Shown: positions 1-14,209 of the stretch, in pieces
Layout of the letters: every line of letters starts with the position of its first letter
How positions within the stretch are numbered: position 1 is the first letter of the stretch
Source: Calycina herbarum
Taxonomy: Eukaryota > Ascomycota > Leotiomycetes > Helotiales > Pezizellaceae
NCBI GenBank assembly: GCA_001414485.1
Contig: LLEY01000072.1
Coordinates: 124,001 to 188,000 of the forward strand
Direction of reading: 5' to 3'
DNA length: 64,000 nucleotides
Notes under the pieces: model-generated
Database searches by the model: none
Told to the model about the DNA's origin: nothing
Seen by the model: only the letters and a program-made list of their open reading frames with translations
Position numbers and translations under genes: made by a program

Positions 1-193
1 AAGTCTTATAATATTATAACTCTTAGATTACCTTTATATTCTTCTTATCTAACTTAGCTACTTAATATTAGGTGTTTTACTATTCTTAAGTAGAAGTATA
101 GTTAAGAAATTAAAGGGTTTATAAAAGTATATATTAATTATATTACTAAGGTTAAGTTCTTTATAGCCTTTAAATAAGTATATATTAAGTTAA
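1..193 (+). mobile_element. Fot1/pogo-like DNA transposon, piece 1 of 3
   Basis: The stretch is the reverse complement, with many C/T and G/A changes, of part of the complete Fot1-like copy at 8102-9962 (roughly its 8800-9000 section; for example CTAAC-TAGCTACT and ATTACTAAGG-T-AGTTCTTT are shared). It ends exactly where gypsy element A begins, and the same element resumes at 14656. The 5' end lies before the window. No open frame survives. Orientation is inferred from the transposase C-terminus recognised in piece 2. Confidence 0.7.
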
Positions 194-639
194 TATAACA
201 AAACTTAAACGAACTTAACAAAGATAACTAAGTCTCGAAGGTTAGTATATAAGTAAGAAGTATAGACGCGATAGGTTATTTACTTAGAAGTAAACTCGTT
301 ACTTATATTAAAGATATTAAATAAGATAATAAGATTAATAACTAAAGTTAAGTACGAAGCTTCTATCTAATAGCAGACGTACTAGTAAATATAGAACCTC
401 TTATATTACTTAGATCCCTATATAAGCATAGATCCCTAGATCTCTCTAGATCTCTATAAGGATCTAAGAGGATCTATTATATAACTACTAACAGTTATCT
501 AATAGTAAGATCCTAGAATACCTAAATACTTTTATATTACTAATTCCCTTCTATATTATCTTCTATTTCCTAGATATCGTGTCTTATCTTATTAGAGCGC
601 TGTCTAGACTACTTACTATATATAACGTGATTTATAATA
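194..639 (-). repeat. 3' LTR of gypsy A
   Basis: 446 bp, aligning end to end with 14210-14655. It is 3' because the coding direction is minus. A third copy of the family stands alone at 55530-55975 in the opposite orientation. The middle contains short GATC-centred subrepeats (GATCCCTA / GATCTCTA, about 430-475). Confidence 0.88.
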
Positions 640-2116
640 CTATTCTCTTCTTAGCTTAGCATGTTCTTATACTTAAGTATAAGCTAAGAAACTTAGTTAG
701 AGTACTAGCAGTATCCTTTCCTTTCTATTATGTCTTACCTTATACGAAAGAAGAAAGAAGAATAAATACTTCTTATAAAAAATATTAAAATAGTTTATAA
801 TAAAATATTACTATGTTTCTACTACGCTTCTTAAAAGCGTAGATGTTTTATTAATACTTCTTAATCTTCTTAATACTCTAAATACGTTTAGTTAAAGCTG
901 AAATATAATAGAACTAATAATACCTAGGAGAAGAACGTTCCTTATACTAGTAACTAGACCTCTATCAAAAGACAAGAGAAGAAGTTAGAGAGAGAGAAGA
1001 AGGAGGTAATAGCAAAGATTCTATAGTTACGAAAGCAGAAGGCCTTTCTTAAGAAAAGGCGATATAAGATGTCTTATTAAGAACTTCGTTTTCTTAATAA
1101 ACTTAATACTACTAAGGAAGTAGAAAAGAAAGAGAAGGAGGAGAAAGAAAGAGAGGAACAAGAGTAGTAAGAGGCAGAGGTTACCTGTCTAGTAGCTCTA
1201 CCTATTCCTACTAGTTCCTAATCCGAGATAGTTCTTAACCTAGTCTTTCTTATAGCTTTTCCTTTAAACTACGAAATATAAGTAAATCTAGGTTTTTCTA
1301 ATAAAACTTCTAGAGTTCTACTAAGTAATAGTTAAGATTACTTTTTAGTTCCTAAGTATTTTCTAAGTATAGGTAATCTAACTATTTAACTAAATACTTA
1401 ACTTATTCTCTAATAAGTTTATAGTTAAGAATCCTCTTAACTTTATACTTAGCGTTTAAGTTTACTAGTTGAATTTCTATAAGTAGAGCTAGTAAGGCTT
1501 TTAGTAGTACTAGTTTAAGTAGGGATATATAGAATACTAAGTAGATGTTTATTATTTTAAGTAGTACTAATTTATAATTCAAAGGTCTCTTAACTTATTT
1601 AATTTTAAATAGTCTAAGTTTTTTATAATCTAGTTTATTACTTAGTCTTTTTATATTAATATTTTTTTATACTAAGTAGACTTTATCTCTCTCTTTTAGC
1701 GTTAGCTTCTAACTACGTCGTTTATTATAGTAGTATACGTTTCTTTTAATAATAAACTATAAGTCCTCTACTAGTTCCTTATATAACCTCTTAATTTTTA
1801 AGATCTAAATATAAGTAAGTTAATTATTAATAGTTATAGACAGTAGTTCTTAGTATACTAATAATTTATATCTATAATTAATATAGAATAGTATAATAAG
1901 TATTATTTCTATTACTAAACTATTATAAGTAAACTATACTAGAAGCAGTAGTTCTACCTAGTTATCTTACTAGTAGTTTATATAATAATAAAGGTATATT
2001 TCTATAACCTAGTTTATATGTTTATTTCCTCTATTTATTTAAGAGTAGAAAGCTATAAAAAGCTTCCTTTTATATCTAATCGTTCTATAAGAGTAATTTA
2101 AAATTTAAAGATAAAG

Positions 2117-2358
2117 TGTTAGAGCTTATAGTAAGTACTAATAAATTAAACTATAGAGGCTGTCTATATATAAGAAGATTCGATTATTCTTTCTAAGCTA
2201 GAGTTCTTACTAACTTATATACTTAGTTAGCTCTTTCTAGAGGGTTCTACTAAGAGTACTCTCGAAGGTTCTGTTACGTCTATACGTTGCTAAGCGAGGT
2301 CACGTGAATGCGTTGCTAAAGTACTCTAAGACTTATTCTACGGGTATAACCCTTAATA
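2117..2358 (-). repeat. 3' LTR of gypsy B
   Basis: 242 bp, starts TGTTAGAGC on the plus strand. Its partner at 7751 starts TATTAGAGC, a single G-to-A change. Contains a CACGTGA that is mutated in the partner. Confidence 0.87.
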
Positions 2359-5300
2359 TTACCCCTCTTCCTACTCTTAAAAGTAGGTGTCTAGAGCTAC
2401 TATATCCTCTAACTTAGTAGTAGGTTCCTATGTTAGGTTTACGTATCCTGTCTATTTAACCTTATACTCGAGTCGAGTATAAGAGCCTTTCTCTAAGAGC
2501 TTCTTTTACTATTAACCTAGTATTCTTTTAACTTGCTATTCTATAGTATCGTCTACTAATATTATAAGTAGTTGATTATCGTCTATAATTTAACTAGGCA
2601 GCGGGTCTATAGCTACTAGCTTTAATAAGTCTATATTAAAGATATTATAGATACTAGGTAGAGTGTCTAGCTTATATATAGACGGGCTAATAACCTTGAT
2701 AACTATAAACTTAGCAGATCGAGTATCTAGTTTCTTACTAGCCCTGTCTGTCTATATATTCTATAAGCTTAAGTAAACCTTGTCTCTAACCTTATACGTA
2801 GGAGCGGTATTCCGTAAACGATTTACTTAAGTCTCCTAGTCTTGTTATACTCTTATTATTAATAATTATACCTATTCTATAATAGCCTTAATCTTTACTA
2901 CTATTACTTCGCTCTTTTGAATTAGTGTTTTTGTATTTATAGGTGCTACGACGTCTATTAAGAGGTCGATAGTCTATAATAGATAGCCGTGGCTAAGTTA
3001 GAAGAGGCTTATACTCGTTGATATTAAATCCTGTCTATTAAAAGCTAGCTGTACTACTAGCAGCTAGTCGGCCTAGTTGTTCTAAGCTATATTAATCTAC
3101 TACTATAGAAGTGTCTTAACTTTAGTATTTACTTATTCTGTTAACTCGTTAGTTTATAGATAGAAGGCTATAGAGATCCGTTGTTTAATCTATAAGAAGT
3201 TATAAAGTATCTTCTATACTTATCTAATGAATTACGAGCCTTTATTAGATACTATTACTCTTAGTAGTCTATATAAGCTATAGTATATAGTAATAAATAA
3301 GCAAGTAAATTCCTCTAATAATATAGTCGAGTTATAGGCTATAAGAAGCACCTCTTTACTTAAACGGTCCGTGAACACTACTATTATATTAGAGCCTTTA
3401 CTTATAAGTAGTAGTCTAATAAAGTTAATAGAGATCTCCTACTATTACTACTTAGGAATCAGTAAGAGACGAAGTAGGCCTTGTTTACGATCCCTCTAGA
3501 CCTTAGTACGTCTATAAACTCTATAGTTATAGATAAACTGCTTAACTATAGTTTATAGGTTTAGCTAGAAGAACTCTCTTAAGACTATTATAATTGTCCC
3601 GTTCTTACTAGGATAGTCTATAAGTATAGAATTATAGAGTTCCTATATAATTATAGTCTATAGTAGCTTATAGTCGGGGACCTATAGTCTGCCTCTAAAC
3701 TATAAATCACTGTTCTTATTAACTAAGTAGTTAGAGATAGAGACTTTAACTAGAGAAGCTAGGTCTACTAGAAACACCCTATCTCCTTAGTAGACAGTGT
3801 CTATAAGACGTCTAAAGTTCTTATCTTATACCTTTCCCTCTTCTTAGAGGTTCTATAGTTAGTCTATAAACGCTTACTACGTCGCTACGTCGCTTACTTA
3901 ATTCCTCCTATTTATTAACACTAGTGCTAGCTATATAGTATTTCCTTAAATTATTCTATCTAGAATTAATTATACTATTCTATAATTAAGGCGTTTATCT
4001 CCCTTCTCTAGAAGGTCCTAGTCCCTTCTTATTAATATATCTAGTAGTTCTCTCTCTTTACTTAGACGATATTAGATTATTAGGTTAAACTTACTAAGTA
4101 TTAACTACTACTACATTTGTCTTTTAAATAGTTTATAAACTATTATAAAGTACTTAAGATTCTTATAATCTATAAGTACTATAAACTGCTTAATACTTTT
4201 TAACTCCGCTTTCTATTTCTTAAAGTAACGAATAATAGTTAATAACTCTTTATTATATATTAGGTAATTATATTTAGCAGGTGTATATTTCTTTAAGAAG
4301 AAGGCTATAGGCTGTAAGACGCTATTCTTTACTTAAGAGAGCACGTCTCCTAAGTAATATCTAGAGGAGTCTATCTCTAAGACTGTCTTATAATCTAGAT
4401 TAAACTAAGCCAGTACTAGAGCCTCTATAAAGGCCTGCTTTAACTATTCGAAGGCTTTATTCGCTTCGTCTGTCTATTAGAAGAATATATCCTTTTTAAC
4501 AAGTCTATAAAGAGGAGCTATAATCTATAAAAAGTCCTTAATAAACCGTCGATAGAAATTCGTAAATCCTAGAAAGCTAAGAACGCCTTTTACTATTATT
4601 AGTACTTTCTAATCTATAATAGCTTATATTTTAGCTAGGTCTATTTATAAACCTTTCTCTACTTCTATAATAAACCTAAGGTACTTTGTAGACTATACTT
4701 TAAATTTATACTTATTAATATTAAGCTATAGCCTAGTATCTTAAAGCCTTTGTATTACTTTATAGACATACTTACGGTGCTAGTTATAGGTACTGTCTAT
4801 AAAGACTAAGATATCGTCGATATATATTAAGATAAAGTCGTCTAAGAACTCTTAAAGTATATAATTAATATACTACTAGAAAGTACTAGGAGCATTTATA
4901 AGCCTAAAAGAGGTAATAAGCTATTTAAAAAGCCTAAAGCGTGTCTAGAAAGCCGTTTTCTACTCGTCTCTCTTCTTAATTCGTATCTTATAAAACGTAG
5001 TAATAATATCTATTTTTATAAACTACTTTGCTTTTCTAATCTAGTTAAGTATCTCTTAGATTAAGAGTAATAGATAGCGGTTCTTATAAGTTAACTTATT
5101 TAGTACCTAGTAGTTATAATAGAACCGTAGGCCCTCTTCTAGCTTCTATATAAAGAGTATTAGCGTAGCTGCTAGAGAGTTGCTTACTTAAATAAATTCC
5201 TTATTTAGTAGCTCTGTTAGGGTTTTATAGAGTACTAATAGCTTATTCTATAACATATTATAGAGTGGCCTCTATAGAACTGTCTTCTTAAATCTACTGT

Positions 5301-7750
5301 CTATCTATAAAAGCTTAATACTATAATTAATTCCTTATTAGTATACTAGTAACTTATTTACTTCTTTTCTATTAAAAGCTAGGTAGAATTCTAGACTAAT
5401 CTAGCTAGGTAGCTTTGTCCGCGGGTTTATATACTTCTTCTCTACTAATGCTTTACTAATGTCTATAAGGCTAGCTAAGAAAACTTATAGCTTACGTTTA
5501 TAATCTATAAGAAAGTAGAAGATAGCTATACTTACTTACTTATAAGAGTAAGACTTTTCTAGCTTATTATAAACTTCTAACCTAGAGTCTTAGAAGAGTA
5601 AGTATCTCTTAGTAGTGTTAAGTAAAGCTTGCTCTTTCCTTAACTAAGATTTTCCTAGAATTATTTTATAGCCCTCGATCTTAGAGACTATATAAGTATA
5701 AACCCGTTTCTACTAGTAACCTCTAATGTCTATACTAAATGTAGGAGGAACAGGGTAACGTAATAGATTAGGTTACCGTGTATAGATAAGCATAGGGTAG
5801 GTTAAGTAATCGTTAAATCACGTTTCTATAGAATCGGTAGATAAGTATAAGTAAAAGACTTAAAATTAACTTGATTTCTAACTATAAGGATAGTAGAGAG
5901 CTATATATACTTCTAGGATAAGTACTAGAAGCTTCTATAGCTTACAAATATAATAGTTACTAGAAGATTCTAAGGATCACGTGTTTACGTAACCGAATCT
6001 TCTAGACAACACTAGAAAGAACTAGTATAGACTAAGGTTTAAACCTAAAGCCTATTAGTAAGTAAGGTAATTATTACCTAATACTAATACTAAAAGATAC
6101 TACTTAGGATATAGTATCCTCTAATACTCCTTCTACTAACTATAAATACCTTAGTATAATTTATATATAAGAGAGCTAATAATAATAGATAAAATAGTCT
6201 AAAACAATTCTATAGACTAAATATTCTAAATCTACTAAAGCTTATAAAGTAGCTACCTTATTTACTAAAGCCGATATAAGAAGAGGTTTTTCGTCTATAT
6301 ATTCCTACTTAAAATATCTCTAAGTATCTATTACTAACAACTCTCTTTGTCGCCTCTGCCTACGCTTTCTAATAGAAGCTACTAGTTTTCTAAATCTAAG
6401 AAGATATTACTATCTTCTTCTTCTAATTCTAGCGCTATCTCCTTAACCTCTGTCTTCTGTTTATAGACTGAATCCGCTGTTATAGGTCGTCTTAGTAGTC
6501 TATATAGATATTCTTAAATAAAATAACTAGTAGCTCTATAGCGAAGACAGCGACTAGTATAAGTATAGTTGCTTCGTTCTTTCTAGGACACCTATTTAGT
6601 ATGCTTAGTACTAGTTATTAAGACTTTAGTAGGTGTTAGTTCCTAATCTATATCTTTTATAAATATTTTATAGGTGACTTTTAGTCTATTAGCGATATTA
6701 CTGCTTATTACCTACTATATAGTATCCGTCGAGCGTTTCTAAGAGGTCTATAGTGTTTCTAGGAGAGTCTAGGCCCTAGATCTTAATATTCGAGCTTTAT
6801 AAGCCTTTAAGCAGTTGTCTATTTCTTTAATAATAGAGTAGTAAGACTTGAAGTTAGGTTAAGAAGGAACTATAATCATTGCCTTAACTAACTTATTACT
6901 AAGGATTTAGTTAAGAGATACCTTCTTTACGTTGTCTAGCTAAGATCCTCCTCTAGACTTTATAAGCAGAGCTTACTATTCTATAAAGACCTCTAGGAAT
7001 AGTCTTAAGCCTTAGTAGAAGGATTCCAGCTTTTATTACACTCTTTCCTTAGCTTACGAGTCTTTAAATATAAACTCTACTCGATCTAAGAAATCACTAC
7101 TATTAGCTAGCTCTAGCTTACCCTGTTCCTATACCTATACTTCTATTCTATAGAGCGCCTTAATTTATAGAGATCTATTAAGTGTTTAAAACTTAATATA
7201 TTTAGTATATCTATAGTAGTCGACTTCGATTTTAGCTCGTACTTATTATAACTAAGCTTCTAGCTTGTCTAAGTCTTCGTAGAATTCTAGTAGCGAAGGA
7301 AGAGATTTCCTAGGTTTATTATTATTATAGACTATTTATAAGCGAGCTTCCTTATCCTTCTTTTACTTGTTTATAATCCGTAGACAATCGTTCTCTTAGG
7401 TAGATATTAACTGATTCTACTGCTTTTAAATATACTATAGAAACTAGGCAGGTAGCTAATTTAGTATACCGCTTTCTTATAGTTCTCCTATTGTCTATAA
7501 GTTCTATAAATGCTGTAAAATAGCCCGTGAGTTCTAGTGTTACTATAAAGGTCTAATATGTTCTAGTGTTACTAAAATAGCCTGATATATTCTAGTATTA
7601 TTATAAAGGCTCTTAAGTTCTAGTGTTACTAAAATGGCCTAATATATTCTAGTATTACTATAAAGGCCCGTTGTATTCTAGTATTGTTAAAATAGCTTAA
7701 TATGTTCTAGTATTACTATAAAGGCCCGTTGTTTTTAGAATCGAATCTAA

Positions 7751-7992
7751 TATTAGAGCTTATAGCAAGTACTAATAAATTAAACTATAGAGGCTGTCTA
7801 TATATAAGAAGATTCGATTGTCCTTTCTAAGCTAGAGTCCTTACTAACTTATATACTTAGTTAGCTCTTTCTAGAGAGTTCTACTAAGGGTACTCTCGAA
7901 GGTTCTATTACGTCTATACGTTGCTAAGCGAGGTTACGTAAATACGTCGCTAGAGTACTCCGAGACTTATTCTACAGGTGTAACTCTTAATA
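7751..7992 (-). repeat. 5' LTR of gypsy B
   Basis: 242 bp partner of 2117-2358; the visible differences are nearly all transitions. Followed by TAAAG, the target duplication. Just inside it (about 7500-7745) a short block of the form TTCTAGTATTACTATAAAGGC is repeated five or six times, apparently in the gag leader. Confidence 0.87.
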
Positions 7993-8101
7993 TAAAGAGT
8001 TTATCTCTATCTAAGATTATTTCTTCTAGTAGTTTATATCTTAAGACTACTTCTCTAAGAAATATAAATACTAATTCCTTAGCTATACTTAACTTTATAT
8101 A

Positions 8102-9962
8102 ACGTGGTATACTAGAACCTCGTGATTATTAGAACCTCGTGAATTTTTTCCTATCTTACTACTTTAAAATATAATAAAACTACTATAATATATTAAATTA
8201 ATTAAAACTACTCGGAATCTAATAAACTAGATATATCTATAACTTCTTAACACGTCTATATATTATAACTAGTTTTTCTATAAGTACTATAACGTTGCTA
8301 AGTCGTTTATTCTTTATCTTCTCTACTCTCTCTAGAGCGCTTATTACGTCGAACCTGCTCCTCTATATTCTTCTAGGCTAATCCGTCCTATATATCCTCT
8401 ATAGTAAGTGTACCTCCTTCTTAGACACAGGTATTTTTAGCTCTCTAGCGTTTACTAAGGGCTTTATTTGCTATTCGAAGTATATAGACCTAGGCTAATA
8501 AGAGAGTTACCTTATAAGCTAATCGCTTTATATCTTTTGCTAACGAAGCGATTATCTAAAAAATAGGTGTTAGCGAGCTTCCTTAGTAACGAGTAATATA
8601 ATTCTTAATAAGAGTTAATTACAAAAGAGCTTTAGAAGAGTTACGAGGAGTCTAGAAGACCTAAGAGGTAGCGTCGGCAGAGGGAGGTCTAGTAGGTATA
8701 GGAGTCTATAACTTAATATTAAGCTTTGAGATTATAGTCTAGAGTTCTAGAGGTACTAGACCAGCTCTATAGAACCTAGCTTTAGCGTTTTAGATTGTTA
8801 TTAACTAGTTATAGGCTATATAAAACGTAAGAAAGAACTCGACCTTAGTAATATAGTTTATATAAGCCTTGATAAAGGTCTCGATTTAACGCCTATATAT
8901 ATGTTTAAGAATACTAAAACATCTAACGTCGAGTAGCTAGGTTAGATAAGATAAATAAGATAGTAGATAAAGAGTAATAATATTATATAACTTGTAATAC
9001 TCTTAGAATACTACTGATTTATAACTCTTATACCTATCTAGAACTAATATTTAATATAGCTCTTTTATATAACTACAAGTATACTTATTAAAGTGTTCTA
9101 GCTATTCTAAGCCTATCTTATTATTAGTCTATCTATTACTAGTTAGTTTAATAACCTAGTTATTAGAAAGACCGCTCTTAGTATACTAACTAGTAAGGTG
9201 ATTTTTCTCTTAAACTACTAAGAATAGAGGGATACTTGAACCCTCTCTATTAATATAGACAATTACTATAGCTTATTTCTAATTATCTAGCTAGACAGCC
9301 TTGCCTCTACTACGTCGATTAGCGCGTATAATAACTATTCTAGTATAGATAATACCTATTATAAAACTAGTCTTATTAAAGTTATAGAAATCGTAGTCTT
9401 AGATCTTATATTTCACTTATATATTCTCTACTAGTCGAAACCACGTGCTAATTAGCTTAGGATCTTCGTACAAGGCTCTTTAGAAATCGTAAACACGATT
9501 AAAACGCGTCTTTAGTTCTAGACGTCGTTATATAAATCGTTGTACCTAGTTCTTTCTAACGTGTTATTCTCTACGTAACTTAAGTATATAATTTATTATA
9601 TCTTCTATACTACCTAGCCGAGGCGTAAATCCTCTCGTATCTAGATTAAGTATATTTTGAATAATTACCTTCTCTTCTATTATAGTTATTTTATGATTTG
9701 CTAGCCAGCGTTTACTAAGAGTAGTTTAACTAGCTATTCTATTAGTAAGTATAGAATAAGAGACTCTATATAGCTTCGTAGCTTTACTATAGTTTATTCG
9801 TTTAGATAATCGAATAGCTTTAATAGCTAGGATAATTTAAGCTTCTTAGGTTTAAGATTCTATTAGGTAGTTGTTAAGAAAACGTGTGTTAAAGTTGAAG
9901 ATAGTAGAGTAGAGAAAAAATTTACGAGGTTCTGATAATCACGAGGTCCTAGTATACTACGT
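8102..9962 (-). mobile_element. Fot1/pogo-like DNA transposon, full length but RIP-degraded, inserted in element A
   Basis: Terminal inverted repeats of about 55 bp (8102-8156 and 9908-9962, outer end ACGTGGTATACTAG) are flanked by TA (8100-8101 and 9963-9964); length 1861 bp, the usual Fot1 size. The minus strand encodes recognisable pieces of a pogo/Fot1 transposase, including a CENP-B-type DNA-binding region and a block reading Y-N-F-N-K-T-S-F, where Fot1 proteins have YNFDETGF (catalytic Asp now Asn). Stop codons interrupt it. A second copy, inverted, forms the outermost layer of this nest. Confidence 0.85.
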
Positions 9963-12900
9963 TATACTATTAGAATTATATACTTTATAAGTCGTTCTAT
10001 AATAACTAGGATAATATTATACTTAACTCCTATTATTAGATCTTTAGATTTTAGTAATTTAATAATAAAATCTATAAATATTAATTTCTAAGGTATCTAT
10101 AGTATTAGAGTAGTATTTATCTGTCTATAAGAAGTATAGTAGGAAGCCTTATTCCTAGTATAGGTATTATATTCCGCTATTACTCTCTTAACTATCGTAG
10201 ATAACTAATTAATATAGTAGTATTATCTTATTCTCTATAGAGTTCTATAAATTCCTTAGTAGCTATAAGTAGACGTAGTATAGTATTCTTATATAAATTC
10301 TTTTATATATAAGCTAGGAATCTATAGTTTTCCTTTTATATACTAGTTATATCTCTTATATATATTCTAAATCTTATCTATTTAGATGTTGTTTATCACT
10401 ACTATTTCATATATAATAAGTACTAAGTCTCTCTTTTTAAGAGTTTTTAAGATTATAATCTTCTTATACTCTTTATTCCTCTTATATCTAGGTTTCTAAC
10501 TAAGAGTATTAGCTCGAGCGTTTAACGTCTCTTTTATATAATAAATAATAATATTAAACCCTTCTAATATCTCTGCCTATCTAGCTAACTACCTAGTCGT
10601 AAGTTCCTTAGTTATTATAAATATCCTAAGATTCTTATAGTTAGATAAAATCGTAACTTAATATTTTCCTAGCTATAAATAAATTCTCTAGTATTCTAGA
10701 GCTAATACTATAATAAGTAATTCTTTATTAAAGATACTATAGTTTTATTATACTAGATTAAACGTTTTAAAATAATATATAATAGATATAAGTCTTCTTT
10801 TATTATTTAGTTATAAGTAAATTACATCTACTACTATATCTAAAACATCTATTTTAATTATATTAGGTTTATCTATATTAAAATTATATAAAATAAGTTT
10901 TTCTATAAACCTTACTTTAATTTTCTAGAAAGCGTTCTTAGCTTATTTATTCTATATAAACTTAATAGCCTTTTTTACTAGTACTAATATTAGTTTAGTA
11001 ATCTTTATATAGTCTCTAATAAATAGATAGTAGAAGTTTATAAATCTAAGAAAGAACTGTATATCTTTTATATTCTCTAGTAATTTCTAGTTTAAGATGT
11101 CTTAGATCTTTACTAGATCTATTTCTATTTTCTCTAGGCTAAATACCTATTTTAGAAAGAGTATTCGAGTTACTCTAAACTCGTATTTTAAGAGTTTTAA
11201 TCGAGAGTTCACTTTTATAAGTTATTATAGAACTTCTCTAATATATCTCTTATATTCTTCTTCTTTTTCTAAAAAGATTAGAATATTATCTAGATAATAG
11301 ATTACTATTATTCCTAAAAGATCTTCTAAGATATTATTATTTTATCTCTAATATATAGCTAGTATATTATATAGTCTAAATAGTATAACTATATATTTAT
11401 AAAGACCTAATAGTAAAGCGAATACTATCTTCTATTCATTCTCGACTTTTATCTATATAAGTCTATAAGTGTTTTATTAATCTAATTTTATAAATCATAC
11501 TACTTTACTTAACTTATCCTATAAGTATTAGCTAGGTAGTAGTAGATAAGCGTTCTTAACTATAGCGTAATTTACTTCTTAGTAATTAATATATACTCTC
11601 TCTTCTAGGTTGTCTTTCTTCTTAATAATAAGTATATTTAAGGTAATTAGTAACTTAGATCTCCTAATATATCCCTTTTTAATACCTTTCTTTATATAAC
11701 GTTCTATTTTTTATAGGCTTTTCTAGTTATATAACTAAAGCTTCTACTTTAAGAGATAATAACTCTCTTTTAATTTAATCTTATAATCTTATAAGTAATG
11801 TTCTAGTAAAGCTTATAAGTCTTCTATGTTTTTAAACAAAGCTTTAAATTCTCTATACTATATAGGTATTTTATTATTAGCTATTCTACTATTCTATAGA
11901 GAACCCTAGATAAGGTGTTCTAGTATCTTAGAAGAGGTAGCGCTAACCTCGTTCTAGTATTATAGTTATAATTATAAACCTATATAATTATATTAACTAA
12001 AGGTTATTATTTAAGCCTTTTAGTTAATATCTAGATTATATTTCTAAATTTATAATATACTAAGTATTACTTCCTTACTTCCTATTTTAATAATATCGAA
12101 TTATATATCTAAGTAGTATTCTTTAATATTAACTTTTATTAAAATAGTTTACTAATTAATAATCCTATCTTAGTAGGTAACGTCTGTTCTATTAACTACT
12201 CCTAGATAGTATAGTTTTATATTCTTAATTAAGACGTTTAGCTTTTTCAAAGCTATTAGAGAGAGGAAATTACCTATTACTCTAGAGTCGATTATAACTC
12301 AAAGTTTCTTCTCTTTTATCTTCGTAGTTATAACTAACTGATTTTCTTTAGAGGTAGTATTTAGCTCTCTAATTATTAGTTAGTAGTATTCTCTTTATAC
12401 TAACCCTGTTTCTTAGTATATATTATATTCGTTTATTTTCTAAAAGATTATACTAAATAACTTTCTACTTCTAGATTCCTAAAATATTACTTTAACTTTT
12501 CTAACTAAAGTAACTATAGTATACTAGTCTTCTATTTCTAGTATAGCTTCCTTATTATTAGATAGCGTACCTAAGAAACTAGGTTTTAGATATTCTATAA
12601 AGTCGTTAGAACTCTACTATTACTATAAGCTAGTTTCCTCTTATAGATCTATAACTATCTATAAGTCTTCTATCTTAGACAGACTAGATAGCTTATTAGA
12701 TATTACCTATTCTAGTCTAGGTTCCTTAAATTTAATAGTTTCTCTTCTAGTAATAAGGCTTACTATTATTACTCTATCTTATTTATTCTAAACTATTTTA
12801 TAAGTAGTTAAAATAGTAGAGTTAATTCCTTAAGTAGAATATAGGCTCTAAAAATTAGGTTTCTAGTTTTCTATATATACCTATCTATTCTCTCTCTTAA

Positions 12901-14209
12901 AGGTTCTAATAAATGCTTATATCTCATCTTATTTAAGCTTATATATTCTTAGATCTACCTCTACTAAATCAGATTCTAATTTTAATAACTCTAATAAACT
13001 TATTAATAATAGTAACTCGTATTCTACTTAAAGAGACAATTTATATTCTATTTCTAACTATATATTATAATATTCTTTAAGAAGTAGATTTCTACTATTA
13101 TTAGTATCTTATACCTTACTAACTTATAACTTAATTTCTTCGTCTAGCTATAGGTATATAGTACCTACTATTATATCTAAGACATCTATTTTAATCTACG
13201 TACTATATTCTCTAGCCTCGAGTTCTTAGTCTATAAGTTTAATTTTTTCTAGTAAAACTACTTCCTTTTAAACAGTAGCGTTAGCTTATTTCTCTTTAGA
13301 GTCTTTCTTCTTACTATACTTATTTACTCTATAGCTAGAGAGGCTATAGTTATAATACAAGTTCTACTTACGTCGACGATCTCGCTTCTTCTAGGAAAGC
13401 CCTCTCTTTTATAAGTTTCTACTCTAAGTTCCTTTCCTTAGAATCTAACGCTTCTAAGTAGCGTTAATTTCTATAGAATCTCTATAGTCCTTCTTTCTAC
13501 TCTTTCCTTATTAATGTCTATAACTACCTTTCTTCTCTAGACTCTATTTATAATTTTAATTATATTATTAGTTAACTTATTAAGTATATCTAGGAAGTTA
13601 TCTCTAGCTAATTCATCTTTAACGCTATTCTTTAATCCTCTATAGAACTGCTTACGTAAAGCTTCGTTATTCTAACTAAGACGCGTAGAGTACTACTAGA
13701 ATATTAATATATACTTAGCAGCTAAACTCTTCTAATAAAGGCTATATAAGGCTTATACTACTTTTTTCTTTAAATCTATATTTATAAACACCTAGTTAAT
13801 TTCTTTCTTAAACTCGGTAATAGTTAAGAATAGTTCTTAAGTACTCTTACTTATAAGGTTTAATACCTTTCTATTTAATATTTTATTCTTCTAAAAATCC
13901 TCTAAATATAGTTCTATCTAGTTATATACTACTCCTTTAAGACAGGTAGTAAGCTATATAACTTAATCTATTTTATAAGTAAACTATACTAAGTAAAAGT
14001 TTAGATATATTAAAGCTTTTATAATAAACTTAGTAAGTTTCTCTAAGAAGCTGTTAAATGTTCTTAGTACTAGTAACTTCACTTCCTCTCTAAGAGTAGT
14101 AACTAGTACTACTAGTATTATTAGCGCTAGAGAAGGTATAGAGGTCGAACCCGAGGATAGCGTAGTTTTTAATATTATATCGGCAGTACTTCTAAGCAAG
14201 TACTTAAAG

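Larger units (their letters stand above)
2117..7992 (-). mobile_element. Ty3/gypsy LTR retrotransposon B, RIP-degraded, inserted in element A
   Basis: Bounded by 242-bp LTRs (2117-2358 and 7751-7992) with a perfect 5-bp target duplication TAAAG (2112-2116 and 7993-7997); total 5876 bp. The minus-strand reading at about 4800-4860 gives the reverse transcriptase block F-L-D-D-F then Y-I-D-D-I-L-V-F, so the catalytic YIDD is still present even though stop codons interrupt the frame. RNase H and integrase lie toward 2.4-4.5 kb, and gag toward 6.2-7.6 kb. A purine-rich run on the minus strand (complement of 2359-2373) lies beside the 3' LTR, as expected for a polypurine tract. Not functional. Confidence 0.9.

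Noticed and set aside
13984..14199. 71-codon minus-strand frame within element A near its 5' LTR.
   Set aside because: It is a remnant of the gag start of a RIP-degraded gypsy element, not an independent gene.
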